Source of the DNA: a virus
Virus record (IMG/VR): IMGVR_UViG_3300048032_000045
Span: 1-28,255 of that record
DNA: 28,255 nt
Direction: 5' to 3' (one strand)
The translations under genes and the position numbers were made by a program. How positions within the stretch are numbered: the stretch's first letter is position 1; each line of letters begins with the position of its first letter. This document shows, piece after piece, positions 19,808 through 28,255 of this stretch. A model generated the notes under the pieces. The model had not been told where the DNA came from. It saw nothing but the letters and a program-made list of their open reading frames with translations, and did no database searches.

Positions 19808-21079
19808 ATGAAACAAATTGTTATTCCTTACGCACCAAGAGATATTCAAAATTTTTTGCATAAAAAATGCGATATGAACCGCTTCAATGTAGTGATTGTT
19901 CACAGGAGAGGGGGTAAGACTGTATTTGCTATCAACCACCTCATTAGAGCTGCTCTAACAAGCACTAAACCCTATCCTAGATATGCTTTCATCTCTCCAT
20001 ATCGTTTGCAGGGAAAGAGTACAGCATGGGATTATATGAAACAATTTTCTGCCACAATTCCAGGAGTTAAGTTTAATGAGTCAGAACTAAGGGTGGACTT
20101 CTCTATAAACAATTCAAGAATACAAATCTTAGGCGGTGAGAATAGTGCTGCTATTAGAGGTCAATACTTTGATGGTATAGTCTGCGATGAAACTCAAAAC
20201 CTTTCGCCAGACCTTTTTGATACCATTTTAAGACCATGTCTATCGGACAGAAAAGGCTTTGCTATATTTATTGGAACTCCGATGGGAAGAAACTGGTTCT
20301 ACGATTTACATGAGAAAGCTAAAACAAATAAAGATTGGTTTACAAAAGTATTCAGAGCTAGTGAAACAAAGATCATAGCTCAAGAAGAATTAGATGCTGC
20401 TAAACAAACAATGTCGCCTGAAAGTTATGAGCAAGAATTTGAATGCTCATTTCAAGCTGGAATAAGTGGTTCTTATTTTGGATCTATAATTGAGGAGTTA
20501 GAGGAGTCTGGCAATGTTAAGAACTTTGATATAGATGATAATTTAGATGTCGAAACCTGGTGGGATTTAGGAATGAACGATAGTACAGTAATTACCTTTG
20601 CTCAACGAAGGACAAATGGCGAAATTAGAATTATTGATTGTTATGAGAACTCCGGTGAGGGATTAGAGCATTACATAAATGTCATAGATAGCAAACCTTA
20701 CACATATTCAAAACACATAGCTCCCCATGATATTAGAGTTAGAGAGATCGGCACAAATAAATCAAGATGGGAAACTGCTAAAGAACTAGGCTTAGAATTT
20801 GACATAGCACCCAAACTTAGTGTAGAAGATGGTATTGAGCAAGTAAGACGAATGTTACCCAAGTGTTTTTTTCATAAAAACAATTGCAATAAGTTGGTTG
20901 AAGCATTAAAATCATATTGTAAGCGGTGGGATGAAAAAAATAATTGTTTTAGGAATAAACCCCTACACAATTGGGCATCACACTTTTGCGATTCGGTAAG
21001 GTATGGTGCTGTTACAGAACCACTAGAAACATCGAATTGGGATAAGCCAATAGAAGTAGATACAAATTATATAGTTTAA
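19808..21079 (+). CDS. Large terminase subunit (TerL): ATPase and nuclease
   Basis: A 423-residue protein. ATPase part: HRRGGKT (Walker A, residues 32-38), GIVCDE (Walker B, Asp127-Glu128) and IGTP (coupling motif, 155-158). Nuclease part (RNase H-like): WDLGMND (Asp253 and Asp258), APHD (Asp308) and HFCDSVRYG (Asp395). All expected catalytic residues are present, so it is likely active. TerL pumps DNA into the procapsid through the portal (next gene) and cuts the concatemer. Its length is typical of podovirus TerL. Confidence 0.95.
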   Translation: MKQIVIPYAPRDIQNFLHKKCDMNRFNVVIVHRRGGKTVFAINHLIRAALTSTKPYPRYAFISPYRLQGKSTAWDYMKQFSATIPGVKFNESELRVDFSINNSRIQILGGENSAAIRGQYFDGIVCDETQNLSPDLFDTILRPCLSDRKGFAIFIGTPMGRNWFYDLHEKAKTNKDWFTKVFRASETKIIAQEELDAAKQTMSPESYEQEFECSFQAGISGSYFGSIIEELEESGNVKNFDIDDNLDVETWWDLGMNDSTVITFAQRRTNGEIRIIDCYENSGEGLEHYINVIDSKPYTYSKHIAPHDIRVREIGTNKSRWETAKELGLEFDIAPKLSVEDGIEQVRRMLPKCFFHKNNCNKLVEALKSYCKRWDEKNNCFRNKPLHNWASHFCDSVRYGAVTEPLETSNWDKPIEVDTNYIV

Positions 21080-21080
21080 T

Positions 21081-23312
21081 ATGGCAAAAAAAGATAAAGA
21101 AATATCAAATATAGAATTACGAAGTTTATTATCAAATCAAATTCAAAATGCTTTAGGTTATCTTGGAGGACAACTTTCAGACTCCAGAACTAAATCATTA
21201 GAATATTATTTAGGTGATAAACTAGGAACAGAAATAGATGGTCGTAGTCAGGTTGTATCAACCGATGTTGCAGATACGATTGAAAGTTTATTACCTAATT
21301 TATTAAGAGTGTTTACCGCATCAGATAAAGTTGTTCATTGCGAACCAATGACAGCAGAAGATGTACCAATGGCAGCACAAGCCACAGCTTATTTAAATCA
21401 TGTTTTTTATAAAGAGAATGATGGCTTTCAATTATTATATAATTTTTTCAAAGATGCTTTGATTGAGAAGAATGGTTTTTTAAAAATTTATTGGGATGAC
21501 TCTGAAAAAGTAGATTACGAAACTTATGAAAATTTATCCATAGTTGAGAAAGAGGCTTTGCAAGATACTAAGGATGAAATAGAAACTGTTGAGGAAGAAG
21601 TATTTGAAGATGAGTCTGCCAAAGAAAAGTTTGAAGAAGTTTTAAAACAATACGAAATGCAAGGGGTAGATATATCCCAAGTTCAAGTTCCTGATTTTAA
21701 TTTATATAATTGCAAAATTAAAAGAATTAAAAAAACAGGTAGAGTAAAAATAGAAAGTATTCCACCAGAAGAATTTTTAATTGATAGAAGTGCTAAAACA
21801 ATTGAGGATGCCGATTTTGTTTCTCATAAAGTTTTAATGACAAGATCAGATTTAGTTGCAATGGGTTATCCTCAAGACGAAATTGACGAACTACCAAAAT
21901 CAGATTTGGATATTTACAGCGAAGAAGAAAATGTAAGATCAGATGATATAGATTCCTTTACAACAGGTAGTTCAACAGATACCTCTACAGAAAAAGTTTT
22001 AGTTTATGAGTCTTATGTAAAATATGATTACGATGAAGATGGTATAGCAGAACTTAGAAAAATAGTTTCAGCTGGAACAGATGGTTATCACATTTTATCA
22101 AATATGCCTTGCGATAGTGTACCATTCGTAACCATCACTCCTATTCCAATGCCTCATAGATTTTATGGAAGATCAATTGCAGAATTAGTAGAAGATGTTC
22201 AGTTAATGAAATCTACTGTGATGCGTCAGTTGTTAGATAATATGTATTTAACAAATAATAATAGAGTTGCAGTAATGGATGGTATGGTCAATATGGATGA
22301 TCTATTGACGACTAGACCTGGTGGAATTGTAAGAACTAAACAACCACCGAACCAAGTAATGCAGCCATTACAAGCTCAACCAATTTCACAACAAGCCTTT
22401 CCATTATTATCTTACTTAGATTCAGTAAGAGAAGGTAGAACTGGTGTTTCAAAAGAAGCTCAAGGTTTAAGTCCAGATACACTTAATGCTAAAACAGCAA
22501 CCGGTGTAAATGCACTAATGCAACAAACTCAAATGAGATCAGAACTGATTGCTAGAGTATTTGCAGAAACAGGTGTTAAGAGTTTATTTAAAAAAATATT
22601 TGAACTAATGGTTAAATACCAAGACAAAGAAAAAATTATTATGATGAGTAATCAGTATGTACCGGTAAGACCTACTGAATGGAAAGATAGATTTAATGTT
22701 TCAATAGTTGTTGGACTTGGTACTGGTTCTAAAGAACAACAAACAATTATGTTGAATAGTATTTTAGAAAGACAACTACAAGCATTTCAAATTCAAGGTG
22801 GAAAAGAGATGCCAATGGTTAATTTAAAAAATATGTATAACACTTTAACTAAGATGGTAGAGAACGCAGGTCTAAAAAATGTAGAAACTTACTTTGTAGA
22901 TCCTGATGTAGGTAAACAAATGATGCCACCTCCAGCTCCACCACCATTAACACCGATTGAGAAGATAGAATTTACTAGAATTGATGCTGAGAATAAGAGA
23001 AAACTTGCAGACCTAGAATTACAAGCTCAAGAGTTACAACAAAAAACTCAAGAAATGCAATTAGACTTTGAAGCTAAGATAAAAGAAATGGCTTTAAAAT
23101 ATAATACTCAACTTGATACTGCAAAAATTAAAGCAGATGCAGATTTAGATAAGATGATGGTCGCTGGAGATAACAAAATACTTGAAGAAGCGGCAAAATC
23201 TACTAATATGTTTGGCAAACAACTACAAGGAATAAATGAAAGCGAAAGACCAGGCGGACAGGTCGGTGGAAATCAGCCGATCCAACGAAGCCAAGCAGAT
23301 ATTGGAGAGTAA
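21081..23312 (+). CDS. Portal protein
   Basis: At 743 residues it has P22/SU10-type portal length and layout. The wing and stem region includes PHRFYGRSIAELVEDVQLMK (from about residue 356) and TGVSKEAQGLSPDTLNAKTA (from about 453), portal-family blocks. A proline run (MMPPPAPPPL, about 613) separates a long C-terminal coiled coil (about 625-695) that resembles the P22 barrel. It begins two bases after TerL and has no ribosome site, suggesting translational coupling. It forms the dodecameric ring for DNA passage and head-tail joining. Confidence 0.9.
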   Translation: MAKKDKEISNIELRSLLSNQIQNALGYLGGQLSDSRTKSLEYYLGDKLGTEIDGRSQVVSTDVADTIESLLPNLLRVFTASDKVVHCEPMTAEDVPMAAQATAYLNHVFYKENDGFQLLYNFFKDALIEKNGFLKIYWDDSEKVDYETYENLSIVEKEALQDTKDEIETVEEEVFEDESAKEKFEEVLKQYEMQGVDISQVQVPDFNLYNCKIKRIKKTGRVKIESIPPEEFLIDRSAKTIEDADFVSHKVLMTRSDLVAMGYPQDEIDELPKSDLDIYSEEENVRSDDIDSFTTGSSTDTSTEKVLVYESYVKYDYDEDGIAELRKIVSAGTDGYHILSNMPCDSVPFVTITPIPMPHRFYGRSIAELVEDVQLMKSTVMRQLLDNMYLTNNNRVAVMDGMVNMDDLLTTRPGGIVRTKQPPNQVMQPLQAQPISQQAFPLLSYLDSVREGRTGVSKEAQGLSPDTLNAKTATGVNALMQQTQMRSELIARVFAETGVKSLFKKIFELMVKYQDKEKIIMMSNQYVPVRPTEWKDRFNVSIVVGLGTGSKEQQTIMLNSILERQLQAFQIQGGKEMPMVNLKNMYNTLTKMVENAGLKNVETYFVDPDVGKQMMPPPAPPPLTPIEKIEFTRIDAENKRKLADLELQAQELQQKTQEMQLDFEAKIKEMALKYNTQLDTAKIKADADLDKMMVAGDNKILEEAAKSTNMFGKQLQGINESERPGGQVGGNQPIQRSQADIGE

Positions 23313-23532
23313 ACTTTTTCAAGAGAGTATGGAAACTCTTAAAAAAATTTATTCTGAGGCACTTTTAGAGAAAACAGGTGCTAAAGAAAGTGATACCAGA
23401 GAAAAACTTTGGATTGCTTATAATGTTGTTGGAAAAGTAGAGCAACATCTACTTACTGTTATCGAAACAGGAAAACTTGCAGCTAAACAGTTGGAAGATT
23501 TTAGAAAACAACAAGATAATACAAAATTTTAA
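23236..23532 (+). CDS. 98-residue helical protein between portal and scaffold
   Basis: Overlaps the portal's 3' end by 77 bases in another frame. A GTG at 23266 (giving VEISRSNEAKQILES) is an alternative start that better matches the conserved part; the first 10 residues may be spurious. It is helical and charged, with LKKIYSEALLEKTGAKESDT, then REKLWIAYNVVGKVEQHLLT. Small proteins here in marine podoviruses are often assembly or scaffold-associated. The function is unknown. Confidence 0.6.
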   Translation: MKAKDQADRSVEISRSNEAKQILESKLFQESMETLKKIYSEALLEKTGAKESDTREKLWIAYNVVGKVEQHLLTVIETGKLAAKQLEDFRKQQDNTKF

Positions 23533-23586
23533 CCACAAAGGTTAGAATAAGCCAAGTCGAAAGACAGCTTAACATAGGAGGACTTA

Positions 23587-24579
23587 ATGTCTGACCAAAA
23601 CCCATTACTGAACAATGCTTCAGTACAAGGTGCAGCAAATTCTATTGAAGGTTTGATGGACACTAAAGGTGTTATCAAAAAACCTCAAAAAGAAGCAGCA
23701 CCAGTTGAACCAAAAGAAGAAGTTGAAGCGAAAGTGGAAACTGAAACAGAAGAACAACAACAACCTGTTGCTCAACCAGAGGAAACAATGGAAGTAGCAG
23801 ATGAAGAACAAGCATCACAAGATGAAAATGCGATTGAAGAACAAACAACCGATCTACACCAAGTTACTGTTAATGGTGAAAAGATTGATGTTGACCTTGA
23901 AGAATTAAAAGCAGGTTATCAAAAAGATGCTGACTACAGACGAAAAACTGAGGAGATAGCAATTGAAAAAAGAGAGCTAAAATCTGAAGAAGATCGTCTT
24001 AAAAATCAGTATTCAACTAAGATGGATGATTTAAATTCATTAGTAGTTACTTTAAATGCTGAGATTAACAATGATATGAATTCTAAGGAGCTTGATGCTC
24101 TTTGGGATGAAGATCCAACTGAAGCTGCTAGAGTTGATCGTAAGATTACAAAACGAAAACAATCAATTCAACAAGCACAGCAAAAACTGAGAGAACATCA
24201 AGAAGCTCAGTTTCAGGATATATTAAGAAATGAACAAAAAAAACTTCATTTAAAACATCCTGAGATTGCTGATCCTATTAAGGGTACTACAGTTAAAAAT
24301 AATATCATGGGTTATTTAAATTCTAAAGGCTTCTCAAATGATGATGTCGCAAGAATTTATGATTCAAGATATTTTGATGTGATCATGGATGGTATGAAAG
24401 CTAATGCGACTAAACCCAATTTAGTAAGTAAAAAAGTTAAGCCAACCACAGTTGTTAAGTCAGGCGTTAAAACTACTAAAGAAGATATAAATAGTCAGTC
24501 TAGGTTGAAGAAGATTAATGCGTTGAAGAAAAGCGGTAATGCAAAAGATGCTACCGATTTACTGATGCGTTATCTATAA
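23587..24579 (+). CDS. Scaffolding protein
   Basis: A 330-residue protein with a strong AGGAGG ribosome site. Residues 30-95 are very acidic (Glu/Gln-rich). Helices and coiled coil follow (about 115-225; ELKSEEDRLKNQYSTKMDDL), then a basic C-terminal helical end (LKKINALKKSGNAKDATDLL). The composition and the position between portal and major capsid are typical of phage scaffolds, which guide procapsid assembly and leave before maturation. No family-specific motif was seen. Confidence 0.8.
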   Translation: MSDQNPLLNNASVQGAANSIEGLMDTKGVIKKPQKEAAPVEPKEEVEAKVETETEEQQQPVAQPEETMEVADEEQASQDENAIEEQTTDLHQVTVNGEKIDVDLEELKAGYQKDADYRRKTEEIAIEKRELKSEEDRLKNQYSTKMDDLNSLVVTLNAEINNDMNSKELDALWDEDPTEAARVDRKITKRKQSIQQAQQKLREHQEAQFQDILRNEQKKLHLKHPEIADPIKGTTVKNNIMGYLNSKGFSNDDVARIYDSRYFDVIMDGMKANATKPNLVSKKVKPTTVVKSGVKTTKEDINSQSRLKKINALKKSGNAKDATDLLMRYL

Positions 24580-24603
24580 ACAATAACCTAACGGAGAAAA
24601 CAA

Positions 24604-25554
24604 ATGGCTAAATACCAAACATACACAACTGTAGGTATAAGAGAAGATTTGGCTGATATTATTTATTCAATATCACCAACTGAAACACCTTTTATGTCTG
24701 GAGTTGCAAAAACAAAAGCAACTAATACTTTACACCAATGGCAAACAGATGCACTAGCAGATGTTGCTGCAAATGCTGCCGTTGAAGGTGCTGATATTTC
24801 TTATGGAACTATGGCTCCAACTGTATTAGAAAATAACCACACTCAAATTTCTACTAAAGGAATTCAAGTTACTGCAACTAACGAAGCTGTAACTTCTGCT
24901 GGAAGAAATAATGAGATGGCTTACCAAGTAGCTAAAGCTGCAAAAGAATTAAAAAGAGATATGGAAACTGCTCTTTTATCTAATGTTGCTAAATCTGCTG
25001 GTTCGTCATCAGCTGCAAGAAAACTTGGTGGATGTCCAACTTGGTACGAAACTAATGTTGATGCAGGTTCTGGTGGTTCTGGTGCTGGTAATGGTGCTAT
25101 AAGAACAGATGGAACTCAAAGAGCTTTTACTGAAGATCAGTTAAAAGGTATTTTAGTTAGCTGTTACAATGAAGGCGGAAACCCTAACATGATTATGGTA
25201 AATGCTTTCAATAAACAGAAACTATCTGGCTTTACTGGTGGTTCTACTAGATTTGATGCTGCAGAAGATAGAAGATTAATTACTTCTATTGATGTGTACG
25301 AATCTGACTTTGGAACTATGCAAGTATCACCAAACAGATTTATCAGAGGTGCTAATGGTACTGCTGCTAAAATCGGACAAGATGCTCACATTCTAGATAT
25401 GGAATATTGGGCAGTTTCTTTCCTTAGAGATTTTGCTCTACAAACACCTGCACAAACTGCAGATGCTGACCAAAGATTTATGGTTGCTGAGTACACTCTT
25501 GAGTCAAGAAATGAAAAAGCAAGTGGTTTAATCACAGATTTAACTACTTCATAA
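24604..25554 (+). CDS. Major capsid protein, SU10/DUF5309 family
   Basis: A 316-residue protein with a CGGAGA ribosome site. The N-terminus IYSISPTETPFMSGVAKTKA leads into LHQWQTDALADVAANAAVEG, then KGIQVTATNEAVTSAGRNNE and KELKRDMETALLSNVAKSAG. The C-terminus has DMEYWAVSFLRDFALQTPAQ. These are hallmarks of the HK97-fold major capsid family annotated DUF5309/SU10-like, found in marine podoviruses. It is followed by a strong hairpin (25565-25590), so it is probably the most transcribed gene. It forms the icosahedral head. Confidence 0.85.
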   Translation: MAKYQTYTTVGIREDLADIIYSISPTETPFMSGVAKTKATNTLHQWQTDALADVAANAAVEGADISYGTMAPTVLENNHTQISTKGIQVTATNEAVTSAGRNNEMAYQVAKAAKELKRDMETALLSNVAKSAGSSSAARKLGGCPTWYETNVDAGSGGSGAGNGAIRTDGTQRAFTEDQLKGILVSCYNEGGNPNMIMVNAFNKQKLSGFTGGSTRFDAAEDRRLITSIDVYESDFGTMQVSPNRFIRGANGTAAKIGQDAHILDMEYWAVSFLRDFALQTPAQTADADQRFMVAEYTLESRNEKASGLITDLTTS

Positions 25555-25564
25555 TAAATCTAAA

Positions 25565-25590
25565 GTGGTGGGGGAATTATCCCCCATCAT
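25565..25590 (+). terminator. Strong hairpin after the major capsid gene
   Basis: A stem GTGGTGGGGGA / TCCCCCATCAT with a four-base loop (about 11 bp including two G-U pairs) follows the capsid stop by 10 bases. Downstream is A+T-rich but not a clean T-run, so it may act as a terminator, attenuator or mRNA-stabilising element. Confidence 0.6.
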
Positions 25591-25657
25591 TCAATTAATA
25601 ATTTTGTTTGGTCTTTGAAGTCAATGACGGAACGAAGCAAATAAATAGGATAATAAA

Positions 25658-25999
25658 ATGAGAACATTAAACGATTACTTTTTAACATCTGCAATTCCAG
25701 ATGTTTCAACAGCTTCATCAACTTTTGTTTGTGTACCTGATGGTGGAAAAATTGTAAAAATCATCACTCACAACAAAGCAACTACAACTGGCACAGCAGC
25801 TATCTCTTTTGAAATAGGTGGTGTTGCAGTAACTGGTGGTGCTATAAGTCATGTAGCTTCAGGTTCAGCTGGTAAAGTAGCAACTGCTGCTCCAACAGCT
25901 TTAAATACTGTTGCTGAAGATGGTACTATTGAATGTATCACTAATGGTGGTTCATCAAATGCTTCTAAAATGGAAATTACTTTCGTAATTAGAAGATAA
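25658..25999 (+). CDS. Small beta-rich head-associated protein
   Basis: A 113-residue protein with an AGGAT ribosome site. It is Ser/Thr/Val/Gly-rich with alternating residues (STFVCVPDGGKIVKIITHNK, then TAAISFEIGGVAVTGGAI), predicting a beta-sandwich. It lies between two similar hairpins directly after the major capsid gene, the place of decoration or cement proteins. It resembles in style the genes at 285 and 26069. The exact role is inference. Confidence 0.6.
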   Translation: MRTLNDYFLTSAIPDVSTASSTFVCVPDGGKIVKIITHNKATTTGTAAISFEIGGVAVTGGAISHVASGSAGKVATAAPTALNTVAEDGTIECITNGGSSNASKMEITFVIRR

Positions 26000-26016
26000 T
26001 AGTATATAACAATATT

Positions 26017-26047
26017 TGGGGGATCTTGCCTAGCGGTATTTCCCCCA
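26017..26047 (+). terminator. Second hairpin, similar stem to 25565
   Basis: TGGGGGA (26017-26023) pairs with TCCCCCA (26041-26047) around a 17-base loop. Same GGGGGA/TCCCCC core as the hairpin before this gene. There is no T-run after it; an AGGAG ribosome site for the next gene follows. Confidence 0.5.
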
Positions 26048-26068
26048 TAATTAATTAGGAGAAAAAAA

Positions 26069-26347
26069 ATGAGTTATAATTATGCTTTAAGACCTGGTAC
26101 TACACAGAAACTTAATACTAATAATTCTTCAACAGCTTCTGCTGCATTTGGTACACAAACTGAATACATAAGAATAGTTGGAGATGCTAATTGTCATTTT
26201 GTTTTAGGTGGTTCACCTACTGCAAGTGCAACATCAGCTTTATTACCATCTGGTGAAATAGAAATGTTAAAAGTTTCACCTGGCGAAAAGATTGCAGTAT
26301 TTCATGGTTCATCTACAAATGTATATGTTACTGAAATGAGTGCTTAG
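26069..26347 (+). CDS. Small beta-rich virion protein
   Basis: A 92-residue protein with a TAGGAG ribosome site. It is Ser/Thr-rich with beta-strand alternation (EYIRIVGDANCHFVLGGSPT, then EIEMLKVSPGEKIAVFHGSS, NVYVTEMSA), resembling small capsid or tail decoration proteins. Its stop overlaps a GTG start of the next gene. The role is inferred from place. Confidence 0.6.
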   Translation: MSYNYALRPGTTQKLNTNNSSTASAAFGTQTEYIRIVGDANCHFVLGGSPTASATSALLPSGEIEMLKVSPGEKIAVFHGSSTNVYVTEMSA

Positions 26348-26481
26348 TGGCTAAACAAAAGTTTGTTCATTTTGTTCCAAGAGATCAACCTAAAAAAAGA
26401 CCAGGTTGTCATAAAAAATCTCAGAACAAATCAGAGTGCAGACAAAAAAAACAAACAAGATATAAAGGTCAAGGCAGATGA
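26347..26481 (+). CDS. 44-residue basic protein, GTG start
   Basis: The GTG at 26347 overlaps the previous stop and the stop overlaps the next ATG (ATGA), so both ends are coupled. The product has VHFVPRDQPKKRPGCHKKSQ, then NKSECRQKKQTRYKGQG. A KKRPGxHKK-type core occurs, from memory, in small marine phage proteins of unknown function. Two cysteines (21 and 31) may bind a metal. It is basic, so nucleic-acid binding is possible. Confidence 0.55.
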   Translation: MAKQKFVHFVPRDQPKKRPGCHKKSQNKSECRQKKQTRYKGQGR

Positions 26482-26810
26482 AAAAAGATACAGTTGTTGA
26501 TGGTTTAAAAAAAGAAACTTTTTCATTAGATGAAATGGAAAAGAAAATTGTTATAAACGAAGAAGTTAATATCGACTCTCATTTAAAACATAATAAAATA
26601 TTATTAAATCAAGATGATGGTTATTCTAAATCAAGAGATTTAAAAAGAGTAGCTTCTATTCCAACTTTAGCTTTATCTGTTTGGGCAAAAGAGTATAATG
26701 GAGATGGTAATTGGTTTGCACTTCCTAAAGAAGTTCAAAGTAAAATATTAAAAACAAAATTAAATAGTAATGAGTTTAAATATTTTAGAACCGCAGAAGG
26801 TAAAATATAA
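26478..26810 (+). CDS. 110-residue hypothetical protein of the head-tail region
   Basis: Coupled by ATGA to the upstream gene and by one-base overlap to the adaptor gene. An acidic/basic N-terminal half is followed by a helical block with SRDLKRVASIPTLALSVWAK, then EYNGDGNWFALPKEVQSKIL. The region with Trp and Asp/Asn resembles a short head-completion-type protein. No family was confirmed. Confidence 0.55.
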   Translation: MKKDTVVDGLKKETFSLDEMEKKIVINEEVNIDSHLKHNKILLNQDDGYSKSRDLKRVASIPTLALSVWAKEYNGDGNWFALPKEVQSKILKTKLNSNEFKYFRTAEGKI

Positions 26811-27487
26811 TGGCACTTGCAACATATTCAGATTTAAAAACATCAATAGCTAACTGGTTAAACAGATCAGATTTAACAACTGAGATAGCTAATGATTTTA
26901 TTGTTTTAACAGAAGCTGATCTTAACTCTAAACTAAGAGTTAGAAAAATGATTACCTCAACTTCTATTACAATAGATTCAGAAACAGAATCTGTACCTAC
27001 AGATTTTTTACAAGTAAGAGATTTTTTTATAACATCAGGTGGAACTAAGTATGCTTTAAAATATATTACTCCAGCTCAAATGGATCAAATTAGAGGTTCA
27101 TCTACAACTGGTATGCCTTCAGCATATACTATACTAGGTGATAATTTTAGATTTGCACCCATTCCAGATTCTGCATACACAGGAACATTAAATTATTATG
27201 CTAAGTTTGCATCTCTATCAGATACCAATACTTCTAATTATATATTAGCAAGTCATCCTGCAATTTATTTATATGGTTCATTATATCATGCTGCTAATTT
27301 TTTAGGTGGTGTTGATCCACAAAGACTTCAACAATGGCAAGGAATGTACACAACTGCCTTAGAAAGACTTGAGAGAAATGATAGAGAAGATCAATATGGT
27401 AATGCACCTTTACAACAAAGAGGTGATGTAACTGTTTCAGGTGCGTTTAATGATGTATCTAAATTTGTAACAAACAATAACCAATAG
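26810..27487 (+). CDS. Head-tail adaptor protein (podovirus adaptor family)
   Basis: A 225-residue protein. The N-terminus ALATYSDLKTSIANWLNRSD is the typical opening of podovirus adaptor proteins, followed by ALKYITPAQMDQIRGSSTTG and SAYTILGDNFRFAPIPDSAY. The C-terminal helices include LYHAANFLGGVDPQRLQQWQ. The adaptor ring sits under the portal and joins the tail nozzle (next gene). It overlaps the upstream gene by one base (TAATGG). Confidence 0.8.
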   Translation: MALATYSDLKTSIANWLNRSDLTTEIANDFIVLTEADLNSKLRVRKMITSTSITIDSETESVPTDFLQVRDFFITSGGTKYALKYITPAQMDQIRGSSTTGMPSAYTILGDNFRFAPIPDSAYTGTLNYYAKFASLSDTNTSNYILASHPAIYLYGSLYHAANFLGGVDPQRLQQWQGMYTTALERLERNDREDQYGNAPLQQRGDVTVSGAFNDVSKFVTNNNQ

Positions 27488-27494
27488 GAGAATA

Positions 27495-28255
27495 ATGCAA
27501 ATACCTTTTGGAGAATGGCTACCTGACCAACCAGAATATAATAATCCTGGTGCGAATACTGCCAACAATGTTTATTTTGCAGCTTCCTCTTATAAAAGAT
27601 TTCCTTCATTAGTAAATTATTCTACAAACAATATAGCTAAAGATAGTAGAGGTGCAGGTTCATTTAGAGATAACTCTAATACTGTATTTAATTTTGTAGC
27701 AACTAATTCAGACATACATCAATTAGCTTCAGGAACTTTTACATCAAGAAAATCTGGTTTAACTGGTGGCAATACTGATTACTTTACCTTTACTCAATTT
27801 GGAAATTATATCATAGCTAGTAATGGTGTAGATGCACCCCAATATTATTTAATGGGTACATCAACTAACTTTGCAAATTTATCTACAATTGCAACATCAG
27901 GTACTGTACCAGTATTTAAATGTTCAGGTGTCATAAGAGATTTTTTAGTAACAGGTAATCATGTTGGTGCATCTAATAGAATACAATGGTCAGGAATTAA
28001 TGATATTTCTACTTGGGCTTCTGGAACTAAACAATCAGACTTGCAAGACCTACCAGGATCAGGTGGACAGATAACTCACATAACCTCTGGAGAGATTTCA
28101 TATATTTTTAGACAAAACCAAATAGTTCGTATGGACTATGTGGGTGGTGCAACAGTATTTAGATTATCAGTAATATCTCCAAATAGAGGTGCAGTATTAG
28201 GTAGAACAGTTTGCCAAGATAATCGTAGAGTTTTCTTTTATGCTGATGATGTATT
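27495..28255 (+). CDS. Tail nozzle / stopper protein, 3' truncated by the window
   Basis: A TAGGAG ribosome site precedes the ATG. The frame is open for 253 residues and runs off the end. The start QIPFGEWLPDQPEYNNPGAN leads into NNVYFAASSYKRFPSLVNYS, a pattern common to podovirus nozzle/stopper proteins (P22 gp10-like and SU10-type). The rest is beta-rich, Gly/Ser/Asn-rich (VTGNHVGASNRIQWSGINDI), suggesting repeated beta-propeller-like blades. It lies after the adaptor, as expected. The name is inference from order and pattern. Confidence 0.75.
   Translation, partial: MQIPFGEWLPDQPEYNNPGANTANNVYFAASSYKRFPSLVNYSTNNIAKDSRGAGSFRDNSNTVFNFVATNSDIHQLASGTFTSRKSGLTGGNTDYFTFTQFGNYIIASNGVDAPQYYLMGTSTNFANLSTIATSGTVPVFKCSGVIRDFLVTGNHVGASNRIQWSGINDISTWASGTKQSDLQDLPGSGGQITHITSGEISYIFRQNQIVRMDYVGGATVFRLSVISPNRGAVLGRTVCQDNRRVFFYADDV

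Noticed and set aside
1-28255. CRISPR array, tRNA, rRNA, integrase or transposon
   Set aside because: No regularly spaced repeats of 25-40 bases, no cloverleaf or conserved rRNA segments, and no recombinase or transposase motifs were seen on either strand.

Overview
This window reads as a large part of the genome of a tailed double-stranded DNA bacteriophage with a podovirus-type (short-tail) virion. It is strongly A+T-rich. AGA is the main arginine codon, genes are tightly packed with many ATGA/TAATG overlaps, and there are many tiny genes. Together with the gene families present, this looks like phages of marine alphaproteobacteria such as SAR11/Pelagibacterales, or a relative known only from seawater metagenomes. 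The host assignment is inference; nothing here proves it. No integrase, tRNA, rRNA, CRISPR array, RNA polymerase, DNA polymerase, primase or replicative helicase was seen.

Layout. (1) Positions 1-10407, all plus strand, are a late block. It holds the tail end of a tail gene module, small virion proteins, a GNAT-like protein, three large probable ejection (internal virion) proteins (1924-6196), and a lysis region (6199-9095) with several small membrane proteins, a GTA-type holin candidate and an M15-type peptidoglycan peptidase. It ends with an unusual run of tiny, very basic proteins (9086-10407). (2) Positions 10408-17876, all minus strand, are an early or regulatory and recombination block. 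Reading in the direction of transcription it holds several small unknown genes, a free-standing HNH endonuclease, a class-beta DNA methyltransferase, a restriction-endonuclease-like protein, the N-terminal piece of a RecB/Cas4-like nuclease, a coiled-coil protein, a putative single-strand annealing protein, an SSB-like protein, a LexA-type winged-helix protein, an XRE-type repressor with a visible promoter and operator-like palindrome, and the catalytic C-terminal piece of the same nuclease. (3) Positions 17877-18014 are a divergent promoter region. (4) Positions 18015-28255, plus strand, hold a winged-helix replication or regulatory protein, the small terminase, the large terminase, the portal, the scaffold, the SU10/DUF5309-type major capsid protein, decoration-like proteins, a head-tail adaptor and a truncated tail nozzle protein.

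How it works together. The divergent region probably fires the leftward recombination block and the rightward replication/packaging block. The annealing protein, SSB-like protein and RecB-like nuclease would form a two-component recombination module. DNA is packaged by TerS/TerL through the portal into a DUF5309-type capsid. The ejection proteins and the lysis block complete the late programme. The window starts and ends inside virion genes, so the remaining tail genes lie outside it.

The most interesting points are: a nuclease that seems split into two genes about 2.7 kb apart, the basic mini-protein array with a poly-lysine 22-mer, related palindromes at the XRE promoter and upstream of the terminase, repeat-rich non-coding DNA on both sides of the small terminase, and zero-length spacing where the two converging operons meet.
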